The notes: generated from the letters alone by a model not told the origin. A stretch of DNA of 46,415 bases from an uncultured Sutterella sp. (GCA_900552545.1 USAL01000003.1:1-46415); one strand, 5' to 3'; positions 25,086 through 34,480 are shown, counted from the first letter of the stretch. Numbers and translations are program-made.

Positions 25086-27104
25086 ATGAATCTATTTTTT
25101 GAAGAAGACGGCGCCTTCAAGGCGGGAACCATCCTCAAGCAGGACGGCAACAGCTACCAGGTCGAGCTTTCCACCGGAAAGCGCGTCAAGGTCAAGGGCG
25201 GACATGTGTTTTTCGAGTTCGGCGCTCCGGCTCCCGCGCAGTTTCTTGCGCAGGCCAACGAGGAGGCCGCACAGATCGATCCGGGCTTTCTCTGGGAAGT
25301 CGCACCCGACGAGGAGTTTTCCTACGACGACGTCGCAGGCGACTACTTTTCCAACCCCACGGCGGCCAATCGCGCGGCGGCGCTCATTGCGCTTCATACA
25401 AACCCCGTGTACTTCTACCGCAAGGGGCGCGGGCGCTACCGCAAGGCCCCCGAGGACATTTTGAAGCGCGCGCTTGAGGCCGTGGCGCGCCGTCAGGCGC
25501 TCGAAGAGCGCCGCCGGCAGATGACGGCCGAGATGGTCGCGGGGAAACTTCCCGCCGAAATCGCCGCCAAGAGCTATGAGCTTCTGCTGCACCCGGACAA
25601 GAACGGGATCGAATGGAAGGCGATGAGCGACGCGGCGGCCGAAACCCGTCAGTCGCCGCTGCGCCTGATGCTCGCCTTGGGCGCCGTGCGCAGTCCCTGG
25701 TACTGGCACGTGGAATCGTTTTACATCGAAAACTTCCCGCGCGGCCGCGGCTTTCCGGCAGGACTTCCGGAACCTGCGGCGCTCGGAGGCGACCTGCCGC
25801 TTGCAGACATGCGCGCCTTCTCGATTGACGATTCGTCGACCACGGAAATCGACGACGCCACGAGCGTCGAGCATCTCGGCGACGGGCACACGCGCATCGG
25901 CATTCACATCGCAGCGCCCGCCTACTTCATCGACCGCGACAGCCCCGTCGACAAGGTGGCGCGCTCGCGCATGTCGACTGTGTATGCGCCGGGTCTGAAG
26001 ACCACGATGCTCCCCGAGAACTGGATTCATGCGGCAAGTCTCGACGCGGGCTGCGCGGTGCCGTGCCTGTCGCTTTACGCCGTGATCGACGACGAAACCT
26101 TCGGCGTTCTTTCGACCGAAACGCGGCTTGAGCGCGTGGCCGTCACCGAAAACCTTCGCATCGACAAGCTTCAGGACTTGATTACCGAAGAGCGCCTTGA
26201 GAGCGGGGCGCTTGACTTCCCCTGGGCCGACGAGATCGCCTACCTGTGGCGATTCGGCAAGGCGCGCCGCGCGCTGCGCGAGGAGCGTCGCGGCAAGCCC
26301 GAGATGAAGCGCCGCGTCGACTGGTATATCGAACTCGATGGTGAAGGCGAAAACGCCCGCATCACCATCAAGGGCCGCATGCGCGGCGAGCCCCTGGACC
26401 TTCTCGTTGAAGAGTCGATGGTCTTTGCCAATGAGACCTGGGGCCTGTGGATGGAAGAGCACAAGGTCGCGGGCATCTACCGCAGCCAGCGCATGGGGCG
26501 CGTGCGCATGAGCACGATTCCGGGGCCGCACGACGGTCTTGGGGTGCTTCGCTATGCGTGGTCCACGTCGCCTCTGCGCCGCTACGTCGACCTCGTCAAC
26601 CAGCGTCAGATGATTGCCGCGCTCGAAGGCCGCGCGCCCGCCTTTCAGGGCAACGATGCCGACCTCTTCGGGATTGTCAGTCAGTTTGAAACCGTCTACG
26701 AAACCTATAATGATTTTCAGAGACGCATGGAACGCTACTGGTCGCTGCGCTGGATCGAGCAGGAGGGTCTCAAGGAGGTTGAGGCCGTGGTCGTCAAGGC
26801 CGAGCTCGTGCGCATCGACGGTCTGCCCTTCATGCAGCGCATCCCGGGGTTGCCCGAGCTTGAGCGCGGACAAAAGATCCGGCTTGCGGTGCTCGGCGTG
26901 GACTACATCGAGCTTTTGATTGAAACCAAGCTCCTTGAAGTGCTCGACGAGACCGACGAGGTCGACGAGTCCGAAGGCGAACCCGAGGTGGCCGAGGTGC
27001 CTGAAGCGCCGGAGGCTCCCGATGCCGATGCGGCGGCAGCTGCCGCACCGGCTTCCGAGGAGGGGGCCGCAGCGGCGCCTCAGACGCCGACGATCGGCGC
27101 CTGA
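25086..27104 (+). CDS. RNB-domain (RNase II/R-like) ribonuclease
   Basis: 672 residues. The RNB catalytic domain starts near residue 245: FSIDDSSTTEIDDATSV carries the aspartate cluster that binds magnesium in RNase II and RNase R. Later blocks (IGIHIAAPAYFID, YAPGLKTTMLPE, STSPLRRYVDLVNQRQM) follow the family order. The N-terminal 230 residues replace the usual cold-shock domains with an unfamiliar region, and the C-terminus ends in an acidic Ala/Glu/Pro tail instead of the basic tail of RNase R. It is therefore the RNB protein typical of the betaproteobacterial mpl-aroE cluster rather than Rnr. It probably degrades RNA processively 3' to 5'. The ATG at 25086 is preferred over the one at 25074. 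Confidence 0.85.
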   Translation: MNLFFEEDGAFKAGTILKQDGNSYQVELSTGKRVKVKGGHVFFEFGAPAPAQFLAQANEEAAQIDPGFLWEVAPDEEFSYDDVAGDYFSNPTAANRAAALIALHTNPVYFYRKGRGRYRKAPEDILKRALEAVARRQALEERRRQMTAEMVAGKLPAEIAAKSYELLLHPDKNGIEWKAMSDAAAETRQSPLRLMLALGAVRSPWYWHVESFYIENFPRGRGFPAGLPEPAALGGDLPLADMRAFSIDDSSTTEIDDATSVEHLGDGHTRIGIHIAAPAYFIDRDSPVDKVARSRMSTVYAPGLKTTMLPENWIHAASLDAGCAVPCLSLYAVIDDETFGVLSTETRLERVAVTENLRIDKLQDLITEERLESGALDFPWADEIAYLWRFGKARRALREERRGKPEMKRRVDWYIELDGEGENARITIKGRMRGEPLDLLVEESMVFANETWGLWMEEHKVAGIYRSQRMGRVRMSTIPGPHDGLGVLRYAWSTSPLRRYVDLVNQRQMIAALEGRAPAFQGNDADLFGIVSQFETVYETYNDFQRRMERYWSLRWIEQEGLKEVEAVVVKAELVRIDGLPFMQRIPGLPELERGQKIRLAVLGVDYIELLIETKLLEVLDETDEVDESEGEPEVAEVPEAPEAPDADAAAAAAPASEEGAAAAPQTPTIGA

Positions 27105-27223
27105 TCAGCCTGACCAGCCTGATCGGGCTGATCGCAGGGATGCGTTCTCAGGGGAAAAGCCGCTGGCGCGTGCGGTTTTGCACAGCGGCATTTCGAAGAC
27201 AGTCAGAGAAGAAGGATAAGAAG

Positions 27224-28021
27224 ATGAAAAAATTCTATGTTTTCGGTCATCCCGTCGAACATTCCCTTTCGCCGCGCATTCACGCCATGTTCGGCGAACA
27301 GTGCCACATTGAACTCGACTACCGCACCTACGACATTGAGCCGGGCGGCTTCATCGAATGCGTCGGACGCCTGCGCCGCGAGGAGAACCCGGCGGGCGCC
27401 AACGTGACGGTGCCCTTCAAGCAGGATGCGGCCGACTACTGCACGCAGCTCACCGAGCGCGCACGCGCGGCCTGCGCGGTCAACACGATGACCTTCGACG
27501 GCGACCGCGTCTATGGCGACAATACCGACGGCGTGGGCTTTCTGCATGATCTGACGCAGCGCTGCGGCGTTGCCGTGCGCGGCAAGCGCATCCTCATCGT
27601 CGGCGCGGGCGGCGCAGCCCGCGGCGTCGTCTCGGCCTTAAAGGGCGAAGGTTGCGCAAGCATCACGATCGCCAACCGCACGCTTGAGCGCGCGGTGGCG
27701 CTTGCCAAGGAAATGGGCGTTGCCTCGGCGGCCTTTACCGACCTCGGCACGGGCTTTGATGTTGTGGTGAACGCTACGAGCGCCGGCCTTTCCAACGCCG
27801 CGCCCGCCGTTCCCGGCACGATCTTCAAGGGCATTGAGGTCGCCTACGATCTCTTTTATGCCAAGAGCCCCACGCCCTTCATGCGCCTTGCGGCCGAATC
27901 GGGCGCACTGCGCGTTGAAGACGGTCTCGGCATGCTCGTTGAGCAGGCCGCCGAAAGCTTCAAGGTGTGGTTCGGTGCACGGCCCGACACCCGTGCGGTC
28001 TACGCAGCGCTGCGCGGATAA
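27224..28021 (+). CDS. aroE: Shikimate dehydrogenase (NADP+)
   Basis: 265 residues. The shikimate-binding N-terminal domain has GHPVEHSLSPRIHAMFG and NVTVPFK, with the catalytic K66 and D102 (GDNTDGVGF). The C-terminal Rossmann domain has GAGGAARGVVSAL and, after it, an NR pair (IANRTLERA) suitable for NADP. It reduces 3-dehydroshikimate to shikimate. AAGGA at 27212-27216 precedes the ATG; the longer frame at 27140 lacks the family start. It is the last gene of the mpl run. Confidence 0.96.
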   Translation: MKKFYVFGHPVEHSLSPRIHAMFGEQCHIELDYRTYDIEPGGFIECVGRLRREENPAGANVTVPFKQDAADYCTQLTERARAACAVNTMTFDGDRVYGDNTDGVGFLHDLTQRCGVAVRGKRILIVGAGGAARGVVSALKGEGCASITIANRTLERAVALAKEMGVASAAFTDLGTGFDVVVNATSAGLSNAAPAVPGTIFKGIEVAYDLFYAKSPTPFMRLAAESGALRVEDGLGMLVEQAAESFKVWFGARPDTRAVYAALRG

Positions 28022-28087
28022 CGTGGTCAACCGATGAATCCCTGAACCCTTTTTTCGGGCTTTGGCCCGGGAAAGGAATCTGACGAG

Positions 28088-28108
28088 GGGCGCCTTCGGG
28101 CGCCCTTT
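28088..28108 (+). terminator. Terminator after aroE
   Basis: GGGCGCC-TTCG-GGCGCCC (28088-28094 / 28099-28105), a stable UUCG tetraloop hairpin, followed by TTTGT. The T-tract is short. Confidence 0.55.
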
Positions 28109-28282
28109 GTCGTTCATGGAAGGCGGCAAGGGCCGTGCCTCTCCTTCAGAGCCCGCGGCCGGATGCGATGGCCCCCCCCCGATTTCTCTTCTACACTTGA
28201 TGCTCGGAAAGCCTGCCCTCCGGGCGAAAGAAGCGACAGAGAAGACAGACAGAGGCGGGCAGGCAGACGAAGGAGCCGCAAG

Positions 28283-29605
28283 ATGCTGCACAACGAAGAC
28301 GAGCAGAAAAGCGAAGACGAGCGGAAAAAGCAGACGGTCGGTGTTGTAGAAGCTGACGAAGCAAAGGCCAGACGCCGCGACTTCACGCTCATGGCCGTTT
28401 TGGGCGTCGCGCACGGGCTCTCGCACTTCTTCCACCTCGTCATCCCGCCGCTTTTTCCCTGGATCATCCCCGAGTTCGGCACGAGCTTTGCACAGATGGG
28501 AAGCGTGATGACGCTCTTTTTCATCACGAGCTCGCTCGGCCAGGCCGCAAGCGGCGTTCTCGTTGACCGGTTTGGGGCGCGCGTGTGTCTCTATGCGGGC
28601 GTAGGGCTTCTGACGGCCGCAGGTTTTCTCTTTTCACTCGCGCCCGGGTGGCTTTGGTTTTATCCGGCCGCGGCCATGGCGGGGCTTGGAAACAGCGTCT
28701 TTCACCCGGCCGACTATTCGATCATGAACCGCGCCATCAAGCGCGAGCGGCTTCCCAAGGCCTTCTCGGTGCACTCGGTCGTGGGAAACATCGGCTGGGC
28801 GGCCGCACCCGTGCTGATGGCGGGCATTGCCTCGGCGACCGGCAGCTGGCGCGCGGCCGCGGCAACGGCAGGCGTGCTGGCGGCACTTGTGCTCGCGTTG
28901 CTCGTCTTTCACCATGAGCTTCTGGCCCATGCATCGGCCGTCAAGCCGGCTGCGCAAAAGGCTGTCGGCCCCAAGAGCGAAGAGGCGGAGCAGGAAAAGG
29001 GTGGAGGATTTGCCTTTCTTGCCGTGGCGGCGGTGTGGCTGTGCTTTTTCTTCTTTTTCTTCAACTCCTTTGCCTTCGGGACGCTGCAAAACTTCGCGCC
29101 CTCGATCTTTCGTGCGGTCTATGGGTTGAGCCTTGAGGTGTCGACGGCGAGCCTGACGGCCTACATCGTGGGCTCGACGATCGGGATTCTCCTTGGCGCC
29201 TCGGTTGCCGAGCGCTTTCAAAAAAGCGACCGCGTGATCGCCTGCAGCATGACGATGTCGGCCGTGATGGCATTGCTTTTGGCAAGCACCGCCCTGGGCC
29301 CCGTGAGCGTGTTGCCGTTGATGGCCCTCATGGGCCTGGGCGTGGGGATTTCGACGCCCTCGCGCGACCTTCTGATCGGCGGCACCTGCCGCAGCTTTCT
29401 TGGCACCAACAGCTTCGGGCGCGTCTACGGCTTTACCTACTGCGGCATGGACGTGGGGCAGACGCTCGCGCCCTTGGTTGCGGGGCCGCTCTTGGATGCC
29501 GGACACTATTCGCTTGCGCTCGTACTTGCCGCGGCGCTTCAGGTCTGCGCCGTGGGCACGGCTCTGGGCGTGGGGCGCAGCCGCCGCGGTGCGGCGCAGG
29601 CCTAA
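28283..29605 (+). CDS. MFS transporter (Fsr/fosmidomycin-resistance-like)
   Basis: 440 residues with about twelve membrane segments in two halves joined by a charged cytoplasmic loop near the middle (residues ~210-240, rich in Lys/Glu/Ala). The first half has HGLSHFFHLVIPPLFPWI and GVLVDRFGARV, the MFS loop 2-3 motif. The overall text resembles the Fsr branch of drug-efflux MFS proteins; the substrate cannot be told. AAGGAG at 28270-28275 lies 7 nt before the ATG. A longer frame beginning at 28163 is Arg-rich and rejected. A run of phenylalanines (CFFFFFFNSF) lies in helix 7. Confidence 0.82.
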   Translation: MLHNEDEQKSEDERKKQTVGVVEADEAKARRRDFTLMAVLGVAHGLSHFFHLVIPPLFPWIIPEFGTSFAQMGSVMTLFFITSSLGQAASGVLVDRFGARVCLYAGVGLLTAAGFLFSLAPGWLWFYPAAAMAGLGNSVFHPADYSIMNRAIKRERLPKAFSVHSVVGNIGWAAAPVLMAGIASATGSWRAAAATAGVLAALVLALLVFHHELLAHASAVKPAAQKAVGPKSEEAEQEKGGGFAFLAVAAVWLCFFFFFFNSFAFGTLQNFAPSIFRAVYGLSLEVSTASLTAYIVGSTIGILLGASVAERFQKSDRVIACSMTMSAVMALLLASTALGPVSVLPLMALMGLGVGISTPSRDLLIGGTCRSFLGTNSFGRVYGFTYCGMDVGQTLAPLVAGPLLDAGHYSLALVLAAALQVCAVGTALGVGRSRRGAAQA

Positions 29606-29641
29606 CTCCAAGGCCAACATCGCGCAAAGAGGACGCAGACC

Positions 29642-29995
29642 ATGACGAGATCAGAGGATTCAACCGCAAGGAATGCTGACCGCCCCCGGCGCGTCATCAC
29701 GCGCTGCGATCAGGTTTCGGGCTACGTCGAGGTCTACGGCCGCGAGGGGTCGGAAACCGAGGAGAAGCTCTTTTTCCGCCGGATGGGACTTTTAAAGAGC
29801 TTTGAGGAGACGAGCGTGCTTCTTCAAGGCACGAGCGGGTTGGACGAAACGTACGACGCCTGGGGGACGTCGGATGAATACGGCCCCGACTTTCTGGAGT
29901 CGCTGCGCGATGGGGATCCGAAGTCGATCGTGCAGTTTGTCTTCATCGCCGTCGTGATTTTCATCGCCTTCATCACGGGCGCACTGGAGCTGTAG
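29642..29995 (+). CDS. Small protein with a C-terminal membrane anchor, unknown
   Basis: 117 residues, not recognised. A basic N-terminus (about 25 residues) is followed by a soluble acidic part (SGYVEVYGREGSETEEKLFF, GLDETYDAWGTSDEYGPDF) and one C-terminal membrane helix (SIVQFVFIAVVIFIAFITG). The topology suggests a tail-anchored protein with its soluble domain in the cytoplasm. AGAGGA lies upstream of the ATG. It follows the MFS gene by 36 bp and may be co-transcribed with it. Confidence 0.6.
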   Translation: MTRSEDSTARNADRPRRVITRCDQVSGYVEVYGREGSETEEKLFFRRMGLLKSFEETSVLLQGTSGLDETYDAWGTSDEYGPDFLESLRDGDPKSIVQFVFIAVVIFIAFITGALEL

Positions 29996-30398
29996 AAGGG
30001 GGTAGCAGGGGGACCGCAGGCGACCTGCGCAACCGAGATTTCCAACTGGGCTTTTCACCACGCGGCTTCAGGGCGGCGGGGCGTTTCGTTGTACAATCCG
30101 CCGCGGTGCTTCTGCGGGGCTCTTTTTACGGCCTCTTGCGGCCCTCCGTGGCTTTCTCGCGGGGCATCCATCAGGCCGAAGCGCTGCATTGGCTGCCGGC
30201 GCGCATTCCTACCCTAGGACTGACCGAGCGTCCTTTTTCTGAAAGACAAAGTCGACGTGGTTTTGTCATGAACGCGCGGTACGCTTTGAGCTTTGCTGCC
30301 GGCGGTTCGGCCGGCAGGCGATTTTTGGCCTGGCCGCTTTTATCGGCTTGCCGGTTGTTTCAACAGACCTCCTTCACCTTCACAAAGGAAAGCGCGTC
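29996..30398 (+). promoter_or_regulatory. Long leader of mgtE
   Basis: About 400 bp without a convincing gene (an open frame from 30106 is low quality). A TACAAT -10-like box is at 30092-30097, without a good -35. From there to the mgtE start is about 290 nt. Within it is a terminator-like hairpin at 30296-30326. Magnesium transporter genes often carry such leaders with a riboswitch or attenuator; I could not match this one to the M-box. Confidence 0.4.
30296..30326 (+). terminator. Attenuator-like hairpin in the mgtE leader
   Basis: Perfect 8-bp stem CTGCCGGC (30296-30303) / GCCGGCAG (30310-30317) with a GGTTCG loop, then GCGATTTTT. It ends about 70 nt before the mgtE start codon, so it would act on mgtE expression itself. 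Confidence 0.5.
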
Positions 30399-31889
30399 GT
30401 GACGGATATCGAACCTCGTGAAAAAGACGACTTCGAGTACGAAGATGCAGACGATCTGCTTTCTCGTGATCCCGAAGAAGCCAGCCGCGCTCTGGAGCGC
30501 ATCACCCAGATCTTCAGCGAAGCCGCCGAGAGGGGCGAGCAGCCCGAGCCCGATCCGGACAACCCGGACATGGCAGCGCTCGACGCGCGCGGGCTCTCCG
30601 AACTGCGCGAGGTGATCGAGGAGCTGCACCCGGCCGACATCGCCTACGTCCTTGAGGCCCTGCCGCAGGACGAACGTCTCACCGTCTGGAGCGTGGTGCG
30701 CCCCGACCAGGAAGGCGACGTCCTCGTCGAGGTGGGCGACGGGGTGCGCGAAACCCTGATCGAGACCATGAACCACGCCGACCTCGTCGACGCGGTCGAG
30801 GGTCTGGATACCGACGAGATCGCCGACCTCGTCGACGACCTGCCGCCCGATGTGGTGGCCGAGGTTCAGGAAGGTCTTTCGCACGAAGAGCGCGCACAGC
30901 TGCGCGCGGCCATGAGCTACCCCGAGGACAGCGTGGGTGCGCGCATGGACTTCGAGATGATCTCGATTCGCCAGGACGTGACGCTTGAGATCGTGCTGCG
31001 CTTTTTGCGGCGCTTTGAGACGCTGCCCGACCATACCGATCAGGTCTTCGTGGTCGACCGTCAGGGGAAATTCCAAGGGTCGCTGCCGGTGAGCCAGATT
31101 CTGGTGCACGATCCCTCCACCTCGATTGAAAGCCTCATTCAAAGCGACATCCTCACGCTCAACCCGTTGGACGATGCTTCCGACGCCGCCCAGGCCTTCG
31201 AGCGCTACGACCTTGTGAGCGCGCCCGTGGTCGTTGAGGCGGGGCGCTTGGTCGGGCGCCTCACGGTGAACGAAGTGGTCGACGTCATTCGAGAAGAAAG
31301 CGAAGAGGACGCCTACGCGGCCGTGGGTCTGGATGAGGATCAGGATATTTTCGGCAGCGTCTGGGACGCTGCAAAAAGCCGCTGGGTGTGGCTGGGCGTC
31401 AATCTCTGCACGGCCTTTTTCGCTTCGCGCGTGATCAGCGCCTTTGACGGCACGATCGCCCGCGTGGTGGCGCTTGCTGCGTTGATGCCCGTGGTGGCGG
31501 GCATGGCCGGCAATTCAGGCAACCAGACATTGACGCTCATCGTGCGCTCGATGGCAATCGGCCAGGTGACCGAAGCCAACACCATGCGCCTCATACGAAA
31601 GGAAATGCTTGTGGCGCTCATCAACGGCTTGGTCTGGGGGTCGATTGCGGGCCTGTGCGCGTGGCTTCTTTACTTCGACAGCCCGCAGGGCATGATGCTG
31701 GGGGGAGTGATGGCGCTCGCGATGCTTCTAAACATCGTGCTTGGCGCTGCGATGGGTCTTGCGGTGCCGCTGGCGCTTAAGTACTTCGGAAAGGACCCCG
31801 CGATGGGGGGCTCGGTGCTTCTGACCTTCATGACCGACTCAGGGGGCTTTCTCATCTTTCTAGGACTTGCGACGGTGTTCTTCGCGTAA
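30399..31889 (+). CDS. mgtE: Magnesium transporter MgtE
   Basis: 496 residues from a GTG start at 30399 with AAAGGA nine bases before. Domain order: an acidic N-domain of MgtE repeats (LSELREVIEELHPADIAYVLEALP), two CBS domains (about residues 190-320, with VFVVDRQGKFQGSLPVSQIL and VSAPVVVEAGRLVGRLTVNEV), the plug helix, and a C-terminal channel of five membrane helices with the conserved PVVAGMAGNSGNQTL. The cytoplasmic domains sense magnesium and gate the pore. It is preceded by a long structured leader and followed by a shared terminator. Confidence 0.95.
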   Translation: MTDIEPREKDDFEYEDADDLLSRDPEEASRALERITQIFSEAAERGEQPEPDPDNPDMAALDARGLSELREVIEELHPADIAYVLEALPQDERLTVWSVVRPDQEGDVLVEVGDGVRETLIETMNHADLVDAVEGLDTDEIADLVDDLPPDVVAEVQEGLSHEERAQLRAAMSYPEDSVGARMDFEMISIRQDVTLEIVLRFLRRFETLPDHTDQVFVVDRQGKFQGSLPVSQILVHDPSTSIESLIQSDILTLNPLDDASDAAQAFERYDLVSAPVVVEAGRLVGRLTVNEVVDVIREESEEDAYAAVGLDEDQDIFGSVWDAAKSRWVWLGVNLCTAFFASRVISAFDGTIARVVALAALMPVVAGMAGNSGNQTLTLIVRSMAIGQVTEANTMRLIRKEMLVALINGLVWGSIAGLCAWLLYFDSPQGMMLGGVMALAMLLNIVLGAAMGLAVPLALKYFGKDPAMGGSVLLTFMTDSGGFLIFLGLATVFFA

Positions 31890-31932
31890 GTGTCAGGCCC
31901 CAGGATTTACCGCCATCTTTGGATTCTCAATC

Positions 31933-31969
31933 AAAACGCCCGCAGGGAAACGACTTCCGAGGGCGTTTT
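31933..31969. terminator. Bidirectional terminator after mgtE
   Basis: AAAACGCCC (31933-31941) / GGGCGTTTT (31961-31969) with an inner GGAA/TTCC pairing. T-tracts occur on both strands. It lies between the converging mgtE and 5'-nucleotidase genes. Confidence 0.85.
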
Positions 31970-31998
31970 GCTTGAGTTCTTGATTTTTCTTTTTTCCT

Positions 31999-33708
31999 CT
32001 ACTTCCACGTGACGCCGTGCAGACCCGCAATGCGGCCGCCCACGGGCGCGGGCAGGCAGCCGGCGTGGCGCTCGGCCTGCGCCTTGACGTAATCGGTGAG
32101 GACCGCGATGTCGGTGACGCCCGTTTCAAGCAGCGGATCCGTGCGGCCTGCGGCAAGCATGCGGGCGCGCGCCTTGGCAAGCATCGAGAACTTGTCGCCG
32201 CCCTGGGCGAGGTATTCGTTGGTGACGATGCGGTAGGTCTTTTCGGGATCGAGCGTCGTCCAGTTTCCGTCTTCGTCGCGGATTTCGATTCTGGCCACGC
32301 GTTTTCCGACAGGCACCTCACGGGCTTTGTCGACCACGCGGTAGCGGATGGCGGCCGTCTGCAGCAGCCGGGGGCCTGCGACGTCTTCGTCCGAGAGCCC
32401 GTGCTCAAGGGCCGCGCTGATGTCGCTTCCCGTGAGGTCAAGAAGCGCGAGGCGGTTTCCAAACGGGTGGATGTTCATCAGGTCGGCATAGGTGACGGTA
32501 CCCGCAGGAAGCCCCGCGCGAATCGAGCCGCCGTTTAAAAGCGCAGCCGTCGCGCCAAACCGTCGGCCGAAGGCAAGATACGCGTCGGCCGTGAGCATCG
32601 CCGAGGGGCATTCGGCCTCGCGGCAGTAGTCAAGGCCGTCCTCTCCCATGTCGGGCGCTTCGGCCACGGGCTTTTTGATCGCATCCTTGATCGCTTCGGC
32701 CTGACGAAGGACGATGGCTTCGATTTTCTCGTCGACGGGCATGTCGGGCGTGAGCTCGCGCAGTTCGCCCGCGTAGGAGGCAACGCGCCCTTCTTCGTCA
32801 AAGACAATCGTCACCGAGCCCGCAAAGCGCGCGGCAAGTCCTGCCTGCACGATGAGCGAGCGGCTGCCGTCGGGACCCGCGACGACCGTGGGATAAGGGC
32901 CTTCGGTGTGCGGATGTTTGCCGAGCACGCTGTGCGTGTGGCCGCCCACGAAGAGGTCGACGCCTGATACCGCTGCAGCAAGCTTCTGGTCGACGTCGTA
33001 GCCCAAGTGCGTGAGGGCGATGATGTGCTTGATGCCCTGGTTTTTCAGTGCGTTGACGGCTTCCTGCAGCGCCTTGGCGCGGTCGGCAAAGTGGGTCTGC
33101 GGACACGCTTTGGAGATCTCGACGACCTCGTCGTTTGAAAGCCCGATGATGCCGACCGGCATGCCCGAGATGGTCTTCACGACATAGGGCGCAAGGCGCG
33201 ATTGGGCTAATGCACAGGAGCCCTCGCGCACGAGGTTTGCCGAGACCACGGATTTTCCGGCCTCGATGAGCGCATCGACGTAATGCGCGGCGCTCTCGCA
33301 GCCGAGGTCAAGCTCGTGGTTGCCGAGCGTGACGACGTCGTAGGGCATGGCCGATTCGATCGCATAGGCAAAGGCGTCATGCCCGGTGCTGAAAAAGAGC
33401 GACCCCTGCCAGGCGTCGCCCGCATCAAGCGCAAGGACGTTTTTCGTGCGGCGCCGTTCGCTTTCGATAAAGGCCGCAATCCGTCCGTAGCCTCCTGTGC
33501 ATCCTTTGGAGGACAGGCATGGCTGGCCGCGGGAGGTGCTTCCTGCAGCAAAGCTGTGCGTGTCGTTGACGTGCACGACGGTAAGCGTCAGGGGCGGCGC
33601 TTTTTCTGAATTCTCTGAAGAGGCTGCGGCGTCCGCGCCGAGGAGGCCGAGGGCTGCAAACAGCCCGGCGGCGAGAAAGGGAAGGCGCTCTTTGAGGGGG
33701 TGGTGCAT
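31999..33708 (-). CDS. Exported 5'-nucleotidase / UDP-sugar hydrolase family protein
   Basis: 569 residues. Signal peptide MHHPLKERLPFLAAGLFAAL with cleavage near GADAAA. The calcineurin-like metal-binding blocks are in order: VVHVNDTHS, DAGDAWQGSLFF, TLGNHELDLG, ALTHLGYDVD and VGGHTHSVLG. The C-terminal nucleotidase domain has LLNGGSIRAGLPAGTVTYADL and IVTNEYLAQGGDKFSML. It would hydrolyse nucleotides or related phosphoesters in the periplasm. The Met at 33708 is preferred over the longer start at 33771 because it gives a proper signal peptide. Confidence 0.9.
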   Translation of the reverse strand: MHHPLKERLPFLAAGLFAALGLLGADAAASSENSEKAPPLTLTVVHVNDTHSFAAGSTSRGQPCLSSKGCTGGYGRIAAFIESERRRTKNVLALDAGDAWQGSLFFSTGHDAFAYAIESAMPYDVVTLGNHELDLGCESAAHYVDALIEAGKSVVSANLVREGSCALAQSRLAPYVVKTISGMPVGIIGLSNDEVVEISKACPQTHFADRAKALQEAVNALKNQGIKHIIALTHLGYDVDQKLAAAVSGVDLFVGGHTHSVLGKHPHTEGPYPTVVAGPDGSRSLIVQAGLAARFAGSVTIVFDEEGRVASYAGELRELTPDMPVDEKIEAIVLRQAEAIKDAIKKPVAEAPDMGEDGLDYCREAECPSAMLTADAYLAFGRRFGATAALLNGGSIRAGLPAGTVTYADLMNIHPFGNRLALLDLTGSDISAALEHGLSDEDVAGPRLLQTAAIRYRVVDKAREVPVGKRVARIEIRDEDGNWTTLDPEKTYRIVTNEYLAQGGDKFSMLAKARARMLAAGRTDPLLETGVTDIAVLTDYVKAQAERHAGCLPAPVGGRIAGLHGVTWK

Positions 33709-33949
33709 GAGTGGAAGCCTGAAGGCGCGACAAACGAAGGCGCGGAAACGAAATGTTGCGATTGTATGCACGAAATTTCAACGACGCCCGTTGTTTTCGC
33801 CTCTTAGGCCTACGACAAAGTGCCGGGGTCGATGTAGAGTACTCGTATAACAACCGTAAGATGACGGCGTCTTCGCCCCGTCGATTTTCCCCGACGATTT
33901 GCGTTGACTGCGAGGGGATTCCGAAGGCGCCTCGGCAAGGAATAAAAAA

Positions 33950-34462
33950 ATGAAAAAGCTCATGCTCTGCACGCTCTCGGCCCTCGTTCTTGCGGGTTGC
34001 GCCAACGACGGCTCGGTCTACCGCTCCGACGTCTACACCGCCTATCAGGTCAATCAGGCCCAGGAGGTGAAGGTCGTGCGCATCATTTCCGTGATGCCCG
34101 CGCGCGTGGCCGTGGGCAACGCCTCGGGCCGCGAGGAAGGCCTGCAGGTGGGCGCCATTCTGGGCGCTCTTGCGGGCGCCGCGGTGGGCGCTTCGGTGAG
34201 CAACTCGCCCGACGCGGTGGTGGCGGGCACGATCGCAGGCGGCGCCCTGGGCGGTCTCGGCGGCCGTGCGGCAAGCGGCCGCAGTCAGAATCTCGTCGAC
34301 GGCGTGCAGATCACCTTCCGCATGGGCGACAAGATCTACAACTCGGCCCAGGTCGGTCGCGTGTGCGAATTCCGCGTGGGCGACGCCGTGATGATCTCGC
34401 CCTCGCCCAACGAAACCCGCATCCAGCCTAACAACCCCTACGGCTGCGGCCAGAGCAAGTAG
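33950..34462 (+). CDS. Outer membrane lipoprotein with glycine-zipper domain (SlyB-like)
   Basis: 170 residues. Lipoprotein signal MKKLMLCTLSALVLAGC; the lipobox LAGC puts the lipid on C17. Residues about 65-110 are the glycine-zipper segment (GAILGALAGAAVGASVSNS, GTIAGGALGGLGGRAA) of SlyB/PcpA-type lipoproteins, followed by a small C-terminal beta domain. These proteins help keep the envelope intact under stress. The start has AAGGAA upstream. A second lipoprotein gene follows 18 bp later. Confidence 0.88.
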   Translation: MKKLMLCTLSALVLAGCANDGSVYRSDVYTAYQVNQAQEVKVVRIISVMPARVAVGNASGREEGLQVGAILGALAGAAVGASVSNSPDAVVAGTIAGGALGGLGGRAASGRSQNLVDGVQITFRMGDKIYNSAQVGRVCEFRVGDAVMISPSPNETRIQPNNPYGCGQSK

Positions 34463-34480
34463 TCATTCGGAGAGCAATCC

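Noticed and set aside
25092..26873. A 593-codon open frame antisense to the RNB nuclease gene
   Set aside because: Same cause; the sense strand carries a recognised nuclease and the antisense text has no family features.
30100..30398. M-box or ykoY-type riboswitch in the mgtE leader
   Set aside because: I could not recognise the conserved core of either class by eye, so I report only a structured leader.
30106..30402. A 98-codon open frame in the mgtE leader
   Set aside because: No ribosome-binding site, a composition unlike neighbouring genes, and it overlaps the hairpin and the mgtE start.
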